Shown: positions 1 to 8,790 of the stretch, piece after piece
Layout of the letters: every line of letters starts with the position of its first letter
Position numbering within the stretch: the stretch's first letter is position 1
DNA from: Halanaerobium congolense
Lineage (GTDB): Bacteria > Bacillota > Halanaerobiia > Halanaerobiales > Halanaerobiaceae
Assembly (NCBI RefSeq): GCF_004366375.1
Contig: NZ_SOEF01000002.1
Location: 1-64,000 of the forward strand
DNA length: 64,000 nucleotides
Reading direction: 5' to 3'
Notes under the pieces: model-generated
The model's database searches: none
What the model saw: only the letters and a program-made list of their open reading frames with translations
Told to the model about the DNA's origin: nothing
Translations under genes and position numbers: made by a program

Positions 1-17
1 TAATCTTTCTAATGCTA

Positions 18-23
18 TATAAT
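18..23 (+). promoter_or_regulatory. -10 element of the argGH leader promoter
   Basis: A perfect TATAAT lies 18-23. It would start transcription near position 29, just ahead of the T-box leader. The matching -35 box would fall outside the window, so only half the promoter is seen. Confidence 0.5.
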
Positions 24-28
24 ACTAA

Positions 29-268
29 AAAATAAACAAAACTAAACCTGTGAACAGAAAAGTAGGAATTTTAGTGGAGTTAGCGAATCGAGGATGGTGA
101 GAGCTCGAGCGAAACTTAATTCTGAAGCGCGTCTGGGAGGCTTTTTTCTGAAATTAATTAGGAAAAAACGTAGAACTGCGTTAAATTAACTGAAAGTGGA
201 TAAAATTTTATCAATCAGAGTGGTACCACGGATCTTAACCTGTCTCTATATTATAGAGGTGGGTTTTT
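29..268 (+). promoter_or_regulatory. T-box riboswitch (probably tRNA-Arg-responsive) upstream of argG
   Basis: The T-box core AGAGTGGTACCACGG lies at 217-231, followed by a terminator hairpin at 237-268 (AACC..TCTCTATA pairing with TATAGAG..GGGTT, then a T run). The upstream 45-160 stretch can hold the Stem I domain. T-boxes bind uncharged tRNA and switch this terminator to an antiterminator. The downstream genes are argG and argH, so arginine is the expected signal. A CGC (Arg) triplet at 128-130 lies in a plausible specifier-loop position, but the specifier call is an inference; GCG and CGT overlap it. The T-box itself is confident. Confidence 0.9.
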
Positions 269-297
269 GTTATTAGCTAGGAAATTATACCTGATGG

Positions 298-413
298 TTT
301 GTTGGGGATAACATTTATAGTTTCATAATTTCCGCTATCAACAAAATTTAACCTTACTATATTACAGATTGTCCGAAGGCCATTTTGTTCTTTTTAGCGG
401 TTTTTTGCTAAAA
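298..413 (+). other. Second part of argG leader with two small hairpins
   Basis: Between the T-box terminator and argG lie about 220 bases without a gene. Two inverted repeats are visible: TTTGTTG/CAACAAA (298-304 with 339-345) and TTTTTAGC/GCTAAAA (about 391-413). No known riboswitch signature was recognised. They could be transcript-stability hairpins or a second attenuation point. Confidence 0.3.
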
Positions 414-490
414 TATATATTTTCAAATTATTTAAATTATGTTAACTGATGTTAAAAAAGGGAGTAGAAATCTAAGGAGGAAATTTTAAA

Positions 491-1702
491 ATGGCAGAAA
501 AAGAAATTAAGAAGATTTTGTTGGCGTATTCAGGTGGTCTTGATACTTCGGTAGCAATTAAATGGCTGCAGGATAAGTATGATGCAGAAATAATTACTTA
601 TACAGCTCATTTAGGACAGCCTCAGGACTGGGATGCAGTAGAAGAAAAAGCTCTGGCAACCGGAGCAAGCAAAGCTTACATTGATGATATTAGAGAAGAG
701 TTTATTACAGAATATGTTTATCCTGCTCTAAAAGTTAATGCGATGTATCAGGAAAAATATCCTTTAGCAACAGCACTTGCTAGACCTTTAATTTCTAAAA
801 GAATGGTTGAAATTGCAAAAAAAGAAGGTGTAGATGCTTTAGCTCATGGCTGTACTGGAAAGGGTAATGATCAGGTTCGCTTTGAGGTGTCTTTTAAAGC
901 TCTGGCTCCAGAAATGGAAATTATTGCACCTTTAAGAGACTGGGAATTTGTTTCTAGAGATGCAGAAATTGAGTATGCAGAAGCAAATAATATTCCTGTT
1001 AAGGCAACAAAAGATAGTCCTTATAGTATTGATCAAAATCTCTGGGGAATCAGTATTGAATGCGGAATTTTAGAAGATCCTTGGGCTGAGCCACCTGCAG
1101 ATGCATATCAGTGGACAAAAGATGTGGATGATACTCCAGATCAGCCTAAATACCTTACAATAGATTTTGAAAAAGGAATCCCAACAGCTATTGATGGAAA
1201 AGAGATGGATCCAATTACAATGGTTGAAAAATTAAATGAAATAGGATCTGAATATGGAGTGGGCAGAATTGATATGTTAGAAGATAGATTAGTAGGGATT
1301 AAATCTAGGGAAATTTATGAGGCACCAGCCGGAGAAATTTTAATAACTGCTCATAAGGCTTTAGAAGATTTAACCCTTGATCGAGATACTAAAAATTATA
1401 AAGCAGCTATGTCAGCCAAATATGCAGAATTAACATATAATGGCCTCTGGTTCTCACCTTTAAGAGATGCCTTAGATGCATTTGTTGATAAATCACAGCA
1501 AACTGTAACTGGAACTGTAAAAGTTAAACTGTATAAGGCAAAATGTACTTTAGCAGGTAGAAAATCTGAGTACTCACTATATGATCATGGTCTTGCTACT
1601 TATGATGAAAGTGATAATTTTGACCATAAGGCAGCTCCTGGATTTATTAATCTCTGGGCTTTACCTGTGCAGGTAGCAAATCAGAAAAAGAGAGAAGAAT
1701 AA
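491..1702 (+). CDS. argG: Argininosuccinate synthase
   Basis: Joins citrulline and aspartate with ATP to give argininosuccinate, the penultimate step of arginine synthesis, in the cytosol. The 403-residue length is typical. The N-terminal ATP pyrophosphatase P-loop AYSGGLDTS is at residues 12-20, and the substrate-binding regions LARPLISK and GCTGKGNDQVRFE follow in the usual order. The start is fixed by AAGGAGG at 474-480. argH follows after three bases, so the two are one operon. Regulation is expected from the T-box leader at 29-268. No oddities were seen in the coding sequence. Confidence 0.97.
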   Translation: MAEKEIKKILLAYSGGLDTSVAIKWLQDKYDAEIITYTAHLGQPQDWDAVEEKALATGASKAYIDDIREEFITEYVYPALKVNAMYQEKYPLATALARPLISKRMVEIAKKEGVDALAHGCTGKGNDQVRFEVSFKALAPEMEIIAPLRDWEFVSRDAEIEYAEANNIPVKATKDSPYSIDQNLWGISIECGILEDPWAEPPADAYQWTKDVDDTPDQPKYLTIDFEKGIPTAIDGKEMDPITMVEKLNEIGSEYGVGRIDMLEDRLVGIKSREIYEAPAGEILITAHKALEDLTLDRDTKNYKAAMSAKYAELTYNGLWFSPLRDALDAFVDKSQQTVTGTVKVKLYKAKCTLAGRKSEYSLYDHGLATYDESDNFDHKAAPGFINLWALPVQVANQKKREE

Positions 1703-1705
1703 GTC

Positions 1706-3112
1706 ATGGCAAAGAGCAAATTATGGGGAGGAAGATTTGAAGCCAACACATCGAAATTAATGGATCAGTTTAATGCTTCACTCCCTTTTGATATTAATTT
1801 AATGCAGTATGATATAGAAGGCAGCTTAGCTCATGTTAAGATGCTGGGCAGACAGGATATTTTAACTGCCGCTGAAGTCAAAAAGATTATTGAGGGATTA
1901 AAATCTGTCAAAAAAGACCTCGAAGCTGAATTAGAAACCGACAGTTTTGACTTTAATGAAGCCGAAGATATTCACAGTCTGGTTGAAGCCAGATTAACTG
2001 CTAAAATTGGAGCTGTTGGTGGTAAGCTGCATACAGGCCGCAGTCGTAATGACCAGGTAGCTGTTGATTTGAGATTATATCTTAGAGATCAGACTGAGCA
2101 GATTATGGAGCTGATTCTCAGCTTTATGCAGGTTATTTTGGATCTGGCTGAAGAACATATAGAAACTGTGATGCCGGGTTATACTCATCTGCAGCGGGCT
2201 CAGGCGTTAACCTTTGGCCATCATCTGCTGGCTTATTACTTTAAATTAAAAAGAGATCATGAGCGTTTTGCAGATGCTCTAAAGCGGATCAATGTTTCAC
2301 CCTTAGGTTCGGGAGCTCTTGCCGGCAGTTCTTTTGCTTTAGATCGGGATTTTACTGCTAAAGAACTTGGTTTTAGTAGGGCCTGTGAAAATTCTATGGA
2401 TGGTGTCAGCGATCGAGATTTCGTTTTAGAATTCCTTGCTGTTGCTTCAAACTTAATGCTGCATTTAAGCCGTTTAAGTGAAGAAATAATTTTATGGAAC
2501 TCTAAAGAATATTCATTTATTGAATTAGCAGACCAGTATACAACAGGCAGTTCAATTATGCCCCAGAAGAAAAACCCTGATTTAGCAGAATTGGTTCGGG
2601 GAAAAACCGGCCGAGTTATTGGCAGTTTAAATCAGTTAATGATCACAATCAAGGGTCTACCTCTGGCCTATAATAAAGACCTGCAGGAGGATAAAGAAGG
2701 CCTTTTTGATAGTGTTAAGACTGTAAAAGTGATTTTAGAATTATACCCGGAGATGCTGAAAACTATGAAGGTAAAAAAAGCTAAGATGAAAGAGGCAGCT
2801 TCTAGCGGTTTCCTTAATGCAACAGAATTAGCTGATTATCTTGCAGCTAATAATATACCTTTCCGCCAAGCACATCAGATTGTTGGAGAAGCAGTTTTAT
2901 TTGCCTCTAAAAAAGAAAAAGAACTTGATCAACTGCAGCAGTCAGACTGGGATCAAATCTTAGGCGAATATTTAGATGTTGAGGCTGAAGAACTGAAAGC
3001 AAAACTATCAGTTGAAGCAGCCGTTAACTCCCATTCTACAAAAGGTGGCCCGGCATTTAAGGAAAGCAAAAATATTATTGAAAAAGAAAAAGAATTTTTA
3101 GCAGTTCAATAA
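1706..3112 (+). CDS. argH: Argininosuccinate lyase
   Basis: Cleaves argininosuccinate to arginine and fumarate. It is 468 residues, normal for the family. The fumarase/aspartase superfamily signature GSSIMPQKKNP sits near residue 282, and HTGRSRNDQVAVDLRLYLRD and GYTHLQRAQ mark the other two conserved regions of the active site. It begins three bases after the argG stop, with little separate ribosome binding site, so translation is probably coupled to argG. A terminator at 3159-3200 ends the operon. Confidence 0.97.
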   Translation: MAKSKLWGGRFEANTSKLMDQFNASLPFDINLMQYDIEGSLAHVKMLGRQDILTAAEVKKIIEGLKSVKKDLEAELETDSFDFNEAEDIHSLVEARLTAKIGAVGGKLHTGRSRNDQVAVDLRLYLRDQTEQIMELILSFMQVILDLAEEHIETVMPGYTHLQRAQALTFGHHLLAYYFKLKRDHERFADALKRINVSPLGSGALAGSSFALDRDFTAKELGFSRACENSMDGVSDRDFVLEFLAVASNLMLHLSRLSEEIILWNSKEYSFIELADQYTTGSSIMPQKKNPDLAELVRGKTGRVIGSLNQLMITIKGLPLAYNKDLQEDKEGLFDSVKTVKVILELYPEMLKTMKVKKAKMKEAASSGFLNATELADYLAANNIPFRQAHQIVGEAVLFASKKEKELDQLQQSDWDQILGEYLDVEAEELKAKLSVEAAVNSHSTKGGPAFKESKNIIEKEKEFLAVQ

Positions 3113-3158
3113 CTAAAAATAATAAATAATAAATAGAAAATAATAAATTAAATAGCAG

Positions 3159-3200
3159 CCCCTTTTTTAGTTGATAATAATTCTAAATTAGGGGTTTTAT
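3159..3200 (+). terminator. Rho-independent terminator after argGH
   Basis: CCCCTTTTTTAG pairs imperfectly with CTAAATTAGGGG across a short AT-rich loop, followed by a T-rich run. It lies 46 bases after the argH stop. Confidence 0.75.
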
Positions 3201-3261
3201 TTTTATCGAAAAAGTATTACAATAAATATATAGCAAAATACTAAAGATTGGAGGAATAAAT

Positions 3262-4527
3262 TTGGATAAAAATAATTTTGTTTCAAGAAACATATTTTCA
3301 ATAACTATTATCTTAATTTTGCTTTTAGTTATAAGTTCTGCTTCAGGTTTAGCTTTTTCTGATTATGAAAAAAATGTTGCAGAACAATTGTATAATGACT
3401 TAGATCAGAAATATGTAATTACAGAGTTTAAGCCCGAAACAACTGAATATCAAACCCTTAAGAGACTGGAAGCTAATATTATAAATAAAAAATTCAGAAA
3501 TGAAAAATTCAAACTTCATCATATTGATGATAAGCTGATTAATGCTTATTATATTGGCAATGGTAATATTATGATATTTGAGGGACTGCTGCAGCAATTA
3601 AAGACAGAGGATCAGTTAGCTGCGTTAATTGCTCATGAAATGGGACATGCAGTTAAAGAACATTTAACAGAAGATCTGCAGAGAAATATGAGTCTTTCAA
3701 TTTTAAACTTATTATTTAATCATTTTACAGAAAATGAATATCAGACGATGACTAATATTGCTCAAAATTTAATTGCAAATGGTTATTCCCGCGAGCAGGA
3801 GCAGGAGTCTGATATTTATGCAGTCGATTTAATGATGAGAAGCATCTATGATCCAGAAGGATTAATTGAATTAATGAAAATATTTAAGGAAAATAGTCAT
3901 AATCTTAAATTATTAGAATTTACCCAAACTCATCCGATACCAGAGAGCAGGATTAAATATCTGAATGAATATATAGCGAAAAAGAAAAGTCAAGAAACTG
4001 CCGAAAATGTAGAAGATTCAGGAGCTAATTCAAAAACTGAACTTAGTCAGAATAAGCCCGCTGAAAATGCTGGGACTGAAAGAAAAGCTGTTAATTTAAA
4101 CCAGAATTTTCAAGGAAAGAAAATTAAATTTTCTTATCCTAAAAGCTGGACCTTGAAAAAAGTTGATGCTGTTAAAAAAGAGGTTAAACTAAAATATCAA
4201 ATTGAAGCTGCAGAGCTGCAGGGAGGATTTGTGCTGGAGGATTTAAGCCAGAAATCTTTTATGGAGACAGCCAGGAAACAATTTATATATGCATCGATTG
4301 CAGCAGAAGAAGCAGGAGCTGAAGTTAAAAAGAATACTATCGAAGACAATAGACTTGATATCTATCAATTAGAAGTTATTGAAGATGATCAGCTCAGGCT
4401 TGAATATTTTATCAGCCAGAAAAATGAGCAGCAGCTGCTTCATTTTACTTTTGAACTAAATAATAAAAATCAAGCTGAGACTAGAAATTTAATTAGAAAG
4501 CTTCTTAAAACGATTAAATTTTTATAA
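3262..4527 (+). CDS. M48-family zinc metalloprotease, membrane anchored or secreted
   Basis: A 421-residue protein. A hydrophobic N-terminal segment (about residues 10-32) serves as signal or anchor. The zinc motif HEMGH is at 125-129 with the downstream glutamate region SREQEQESDIYA, typical of M48/BepA-like peptidases of cell-envelope quality control. After a Gln/Ser-rich linker (about 240-275) comes a C-terminal domain beginning KKIKFSYPKSWTL, which resembles the PsbP-like or lipoprotein domains seen in secreted Firmicute proteins. The start is TTG, chosen because GGAGG lies at 3250-3254 with seven bases of spacing. It is monocistronic or leads into the small ORF at 4576. The substrate cannot be told from sequence. 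Confidence 0.85.
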   Translation: MDKNNFVSRNIFSITIILILLLVISSASGLAFSDYEKNVAEQLYNDLDQKYVITEFKPETTEYQTLKRLEANIINKKFRNEKFKLHHIDDKLINAYYIGNGNIMIFEGLLQQLKTEDQLAALIAHEMGHAVKEHLTEDLQRNMSLSILNLLFNHFTENEYQTMTNIAQNLIANGYSREQEQESDIYAVDLMMRSIYDPEGLIELMKIFKENSHNLKLLEFTQTHPIPESRIKYLNEYIAKKKSQETAENVEDSGANSKTELSQNKPAENAGTERKAVNLNQNFQGKKIKFSYPKSWTLKKVDAVKKEVKLKYQIEAAELQGGFVLEDLSQKSFMETARKQFIYASIAAEEAGAEVKKNTIEDNRLDIYQLEVIEDDQLRLEYFISQKNEQQLLHFTFELNNKNQAETRNLIRKLLKTIKFL

Positions 4528-4575
4528 AAACAGATTCAAATAATAGTTAAATAATTGGAGTGAGCACTTTGAAAA

Positions 4576-4710
4576 ATGAAACCAGTTATGCAGGGAGCAT
4601 TGGTTATGGGAATTCCTGGAATGGTAATTCAATTATTAATAATTCCACCGATTATAAAGAAAATTAAACCTGTTAAAAAGTTTTCAGATTTAAATAGACA
4701 GTTAAATTAA
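4576..4710 (+). CDS. Possible small membrane protein (44 aa)
   Basis: An ATG frame of 44 codons lies in the 260-base gap between the M48 protease and the sugar kinase. It has a hydrophobic middle (GALVMGIPGMVIQLLIIPP, about residues 7-25) followed by a basic KKIKPVKK stretch, as in small single-span membrane proteins. GGAG at 4557-4560 is 15 bases away, a poor distance. The same GGAG is well placed for a TTG at 4569 in another frame, which would give only a 32-residue polar peptide. I do not recognise a family, so this stays tentative. Confidence 0.35.
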   Translation: MKPVMQGALVMGIPGMVIQLLIIPPIIKKIKPVKKFSDLNRQLN

Positions 4711-4786
4711 GCTTTTATAATTCTTAATTAAGGCTGCAAAAACTTTAACTTAAATTATAAAAAATAAGGTTTTAAGGAGGACTATT

Positions 4787-5629
4787 ATGAATTATGATAT
4801 ATTTGTTGTAGGAGATAATATAGCAGATTATTATCAGGAAGAAAAGAAGATTTATGCAGGGGGAGGAGCCTATAATACAGCCGTTATTGCGAAGAGGTTG
4901 GGAGCTAAATCTGCTTATTATGGTGTTTTTGGGACTGATGAAAATGCTAAATTTTTATACAATACCTTAAAAAAAGAAGGTGTTGCTTATCCAGTCAATG
5001 ATATTCGCAAAGGCAGAAACGCTGTCGCTATAATCAGCAGAGAAGGAGCAAAAGCATTGGTTGAGGCAGTAGATAAAGGTGTATATAAAAATCTGAGCAT
5101 CAACAAAAATGTGCTGGAAATAATTAAAAACTCTAAAATTGTGCACAGCAATATTTATGCCTATTTTGAAGATTACCTGCCTAAACTTCATTATAAAACA
5201 AGACTATCTTTTGATTTTTCATATCTGAGGAATAAAGAATACATCAAAGATATTATTCCAAAGGTAGACATTGCCTTTTTCTCTGAAAGCAAAGAAGAGG
5301 AAGATCCAAATGAATTTTTAAACTGGGTTTCTAAATTAGGGGTTGAAATTGCTGTTTTGACTCAGGGAGCAGATGGAGTTTTAATGAAAGTTGGAGATCA
5401 AATAATAGCAAAAGAAGCCCATCCTGCAGATGTCGTTGATACTTTAGGTGTTGGAGATGCATTTATTGCTGCATTTTTGAATAGTTTAATTAAAAATGAA
5501 CAAAATTACAGATTAGCTTTAGATGAAGGTTTGAAATCTTCAGCAAAATACTGTAAAGTTAAAGGAGGGCTTGGCATTTTTCAAAAAAGAGATAAAGCGC
5601 CTAAAATATATAATAATGTACACAGTTAA
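4787..5629 (+). CDS. PfkB-family sugar kinase, fructoselysine 6-kinase (FrlD)-like
   Basis: A ribokinase-family kinase of 280 residues that would phosphorylate a sugar or sugar-amine hydroxyl with ATP. The N-terminal substrate motif GGGAYNTA is at 25-32, and the C-terminal ATP/catalytic motif DTLGVGDAF begins at 218 with Asp224 as the likely base. The middle part (IVHSNIYAYFEDYLPKLH and the following FDFS) closely follows the layout I remember of E. coli FrlD, which acts on fructoselysine from Amadori products. No FrlB deglycase or transporter is adjacent, so the substrate is uncertain. AAGGAGG at 4774-4780 fixes the start. Confidence 0.75.
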   Translation: MNYDIFVVGDNIADYYQEEKKIYAGGGAYNTAVIAKRLGAKSAYYGVFGTDENAKFLYNTLKKEGVAYPVNDIRKGRNAVAIISREGAKALVEAVDKGVYKNLSINKNVLEIIKNSKIVHSNIYAYFEDYLPKLHYKTRLSFDFSYLRNKEYIKDIIPKVDIAFFSESKEEEDPNEFLNWVSKLGVEIAVLTQGADGVLMKVGDQIIAKEAHPADVVDTLGVGDAFIAAFLNSLIKNEQNYRLALDEGLKSSAKYCKVKGGLGIFQKRDKAPKIYNNVHS

Positions 5630-5662
5630 TTTTTAAAATTAGTTGAGGAAAGGGTAGAATAT

Positions 5663-6718
5663 ATGCGATTAATTTTAACAAAAAATATAAAAGAAGATAT
5701 GGAATTAGCTAGAGCAATCTATGAAAATGAAAATATATTATTAAATAAAGGTGTAAAAGATTTGTATAAATATAAAGATAAACTACTTGAATTGGGAATT
5801 AAGCATCTTTATGTTAAAGATAAATACTCATATGATATTGAAGTTAATGAAACTATAAAATCTAGTACAAGGCGTAAAGGAAAAAAGATTATCAAAAAAA
5901 CCTTTGATAAAATAAAAAGAGGGTTTTTAGATCTTGATACTAAAGAGTTAAAAGATGTTGTTCAAAATATAACAGATGATTTAATTTTTAATGAAGATGT
6001 GTTATTAAATTTAGTCAGTTTAAAAAGTACAAGTGATTACACTTATGAGCATTCTGTTAATGTTAGTGTAATTTGTATTGCTTTAGGAAAGATGCTTGGT
6101 TATAACAAAGATGAGCTATTTAAACTGGGTATGGGTGCAATGCTGCATGACATAGGTAAAACTTTAATCCCTGAAGAAATTATTAATAAACCGGGCAGCT
6201 TAACTGAATATGAATATGAGATAATTAAAAATCATCCCCAATTGGGTTTTAATTATTTACAGAAAATTAATTCTATTAGTTCACTCTCCAGGATTATTGT
6301 CTATTCTCACCATGAGCGGATTGATGGTTCAGGATATCCGCGTGGGCTTAAAGGAAGTAGAATTCACGAATTTGCCAGATTAGCAGCTATTGCTGATGTT
6401 TTTGATGCGTTGACCAGTGATAGGGTGTATAGAGATAAATGGCCGACATATAAAGCAGCAGAATATATTACAGCTAGTTCTGAAAAACTATTTGATTACC
6501 ATCTAGTTAAAAAAATTCTGCCCAAAGTTTCATTTTATCCTAATGGAACAGAGGTTATTTTAAGTATTGGTTATCGAGGAATCGTAAAAAAACAAAATAT
6601 TGGTTTTCCTACCAGGCCTGTAATTAAGTTGATTGAAGATGATGATGGCGAAGAGATCAATAGTACACTAGACCTTTTAAAGTATTTAAATATAACAATA
6701 ACTAAAGTAATAACTTAA
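5663..6718 (+). CDS. HD-GYP domain protein, probable cyclic-di-GMP phosphodiesterase
   Basis: A 351-residue cytosolic protein with no transmembrane segments. The first 110 residues form a small N-terminal domain as in many stand-alone HD-GYP proteins. The HD-GYP domain follows: metal-binding HDIGK at 162-166, HHERIDGSGYPRGL with GYP at 224-226, then AIADVFDALTSDRVYR. The family hydrolyses c-di-GMP or related cyclic dinucleotides. A short C-terminal domain of about 60 residues ends the protein. It starts 33 bases after the kinase, so the two may be cotranscribed. A terminator follows at 6773. Confidence 0.88.
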   Translation: MRLILTKNIKEDMELARAIYENENILLNKGVKDLYKYKDKLLELGIKHLYVKDKYSYDIEVNETIKSSTRRKGKKIIKKTFDKIKRGFLDLDTKELKDVVQNITDDLIFNEDVLLNLVSLKSTSDYTYEHSVNVSVICIALGKMLGYNKDELFKLGMGAMLHDIGKTLIPEEIINKPGSLTEYEYEIIKNHPQLGFNYLQKINSISSLSRIIVYSHHERIDGSGYPRGLKGSRIHEFARLAAIADVFDALTSDRVYRDKWPTYKAAEYITASSEKLFDYHLVKKILPKVSFYPNGTEVILSIGYRGIVKKQNIGFPTRPVIKLIEDDDGEEINSTLDLLKYLNITITKVIT

Positions 6719-6772
6719 TTAGGTGTTTAATGTCTTAAATGGTTAAAATTCACAAAATAATATTTGATTATT

Positions 6773-6809
6773 AAGCTGTTCTTACTTAATATAAGGAAGA
6801 ATAGCTTTT
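6773..6809 (+). terminator. Rho-independent terminator
   Basis: AAGCTGTTCTT pairs with AAGAATAGCTT (one G-T pair), with a further ACTT/AAGG pair in the loop and TTTTC after it. It ends the 4787-6718 unit. The remaining 6810-7078 holds a TATAAT at 6883-6888 without a good -35 box and nothing else recognisable. Confidence 0.75.
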
Positions 6810-7078
6810 CTAAGGTTTGTCTGGCATAAATATTTGCTAAAGGGAAATAACCAATTATTTTCTTCCTGCTCGATAACAACACTATAATTAAGATTTTTAA
6901 AGGGATATTATCTTTAATATAGAATATTAATAGCAGGTAGAAAAATAATAAAAATTTGTGAGTATAGACATTTATAGGGGCATTTATTATGCTCGAGAAG
7001 ATTACTTTTGCATTGAATATTGATATAGGAACAATTAGGTTTAACGTAAAAAAATACAGAGATTGCAGGAGGAAAATA

Positions 7079-8056
7079 ATGTTTTATCCATTAAAATTTG
7101 ATCATAAATATATAGAAAAAATTTGGGGAGGAAGAAAATTAGAAAATTATCGAGAAGAACTTCCTCAGGGAAAAATTGGTGAAAGTTGGGATATATCTGC
7201 TCAAGATTCTGAAATGAGTATTGCTGTAAATGGTAAACTGGCAGGCAAAAGTTTAAAAGAATTAACAGAGATGTATCCTCAACAAATTCTCGGAAAAGCT
7301 ATTGAAGCTGAAGAATTTCCATTATTACTTAAAATTATAGATGCTCGATCACAGCTTTCAATCCAGGTCCATCCAGATGATGAATATGCAAAAAAATATC
7401 CAGGTGAATCAGGCAAAACTGAAGCCTGGTATGTGATAGATGCAGATGCAGATTCTTATTTGATTATTGGAACTGAGGATTGTACAGAGAGTGAGTTTAA
7501 AAAAGCTGTTCAAAATGATCAAATTAATCAGTATGTCCACAAAGTAAAAGTAAAAAAGGGAGATATCTTTTTTATTAAGGCCGGATTGCTTCACGCTATT
7601 GGAGCAGGAATAATGCTGGCAGAAGTACAGCAGAGTAGTGATACAACTTATCGGGTCTATGATTATGGTCGGGACAGAGAGCTTCATTTATCTAAGGCTT
7701 TGGATGTTATTGACTTCCAGCTGCAGTCTGATAAAAGAAAGGGCCTTCAGGTTTGTGGTGAAGATTATGATTACAGCTATTACTGTTTGAATGATAAATT
7801 TGCTGTTGATATTATAAAGATTAAGAATAAGTTTGAAGCCGAGGGTGAAGAAGACCGCTTTTATATTTTAACTGCTGTTGCAGGTCAGGGCAAAATAAGC
7901 TGGGATAGTGAAGAATTAGAGTTAAAGGAAACAGAAAGTGTTTTAATTCCTGCTTATTGTGAGAGTTTTAAAATTGAAGGTGATTTAAAATTAATGAAAA
8001 GTTATGTTCCTAATTTAGAAAAGATCAGAAAAGATATTTTAGCAGTTGTTGAATAA
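7079..8056 (+). CDS. manA: Mannose-6-phosphate isomerase, class I
   Basis: Interconverts mannose 6-phosphate and fructose 6-phosphate, using zinc. The metal-binding motif QVHPDDEYA and the later QQSSDTTYRVYDYGR stretch identify the short (about 320-residue) Bacillus-type ManA. The protein is 325 residues from the ATG at 7079, which follows AGGAGG by six bases. An upstream in-frame ATG at 6989 would add 30 residues that do not look like ManA, so it was not used. It may supply fructose 6-phosphate for sucrose phosphate synthesis or GDP-mannose precursors. Confidence 0.92.
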   Translation: MFYPLKFDHKYIEKIWGGRKLENYREELPQGKIGESWDISAQDSEMSIAVNGKLAGKSLKELTEMYPQQILGKAIEAEEFPLLLKIIDARSQLSIQVHPDDEYAKKYPGESGKTEAWYVIDADADSYLIIGTEDCTESEFKKAVQNDQINQYVHKVKVKKGDIFFIKAGLLHAIGAGIMLAEVQQSSDTTYRVYDYGRDRELHLSKALDVIDFQLQSDKRKGLQVCGEDYDYSYYCLNDKFAVDIIKIKNKFEAEGEEDRFYILTAVAGQGKISWDSEELELKETESVLIPAYCESFKIEGDLKLMKSYVPNLEKIRKDILAVVE

Positions 8057-8123
8057 TATTAGCAGTTGAAATATATATTTGAATTTTAAGAAAAATAATG
8101 TATATAATGGGAAAGGATTTTTT

Positions 8124-8762
8124 ATGGATCAAGAAAAGATACAGCTTTATATAACAAGATTTTTTCTATTTTTACTGCTGGCTGCAGTTATCGGTAATTT
8201 TATAGCCCAAAATTGGCTTAACTTATTTACATCGATATTAGCAATAATTTTGATCTATTTACCAGCTTATTTAACAGATAAAAATTATCTCCACATTCCC
8301 AATGGACTGCAGTTTTTTATTATAGTCTTTATCTTTGGCTCAATGTATTTAGGTGAGCAGAGAGAGTTTTATTACCGTTTTTGGTGGTGGGACAGCATGC
8401 TGCATTTGATCTATGGAATGGGTATGGGTTTTATTGGTTTTGTAATGGTCTATGTGCTTAATAAAAATGAGAATATTGATGTGGGTTTAAGTCCAATATT
8501 TGTTGCGGTTTTTGCCTTTTCTTTTGCAGTAACAATCGGAGTCTTCTGGGAAATATTTGAGTTTTGGATGGATAATATTTTTGGACTTAATATGCAGAAG
8601 TCAGGTTTGATAGATACCATGTTTGATTTAATGGAAGACTGTGTTGGCGCTTTTATCACCTCAATAATCGGTTATTTTTATATAAAGAATAAAAAACCTT
8701 CACGCTTTCAAAGATACTTAAGTGAGGTATTAGAAAAAAATAGAAAGTTTTTAAAAAAATAA
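8124..8762 (+). CDS. Multispanning membrane protein, DUF2238/YjdF-like
   Basis: A 212-residue integral membrane protein with about five to six hydrophobic segments. The conserved stretches MLHLIYGMGMGF, WEIFEFWMDNIFG and DTMFDLMEDCVGA match the general pattern of the DUF2238 (YjdF) family, whose function is unknown. The start at 8124 follows AAGGA at 8113-8117; a TTG at 8079 would add 15 polar residues and is less likely. It lies between manA and an IclR regulator with short gaps, so it may be cotranscribed with either. Confidence 0.7.
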   Translation: MDQEKIQLYITRFFLFLLLAAVIGNFIAQNWLNLFTSILAIILIYLPAYLTDKNYLHIPNGLQFFIIVFIFGSMYLGEQREFYYRFWWWDSMLHLIYGMGMGFIGFVMVYVLNKNENIDVGLSPIFVAVFAFSFAVTIGVFWEIFEFWMDNIFGLNMQKSGLIDTMFDLMEDCVGAFITSIIGYFYIKNKKPSRFQRYLSEVLEKNRKFLKK

Positions 8763-8790
8763 AATTTATAATATGAGGTAGGAATTTATA

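Noticed and set aside
6989-7078. Upstream start for manA at 6989
   Set aside because: The 30 added residues do not resemble the family and the ATG at 7079 has a strong ribosome binding site.
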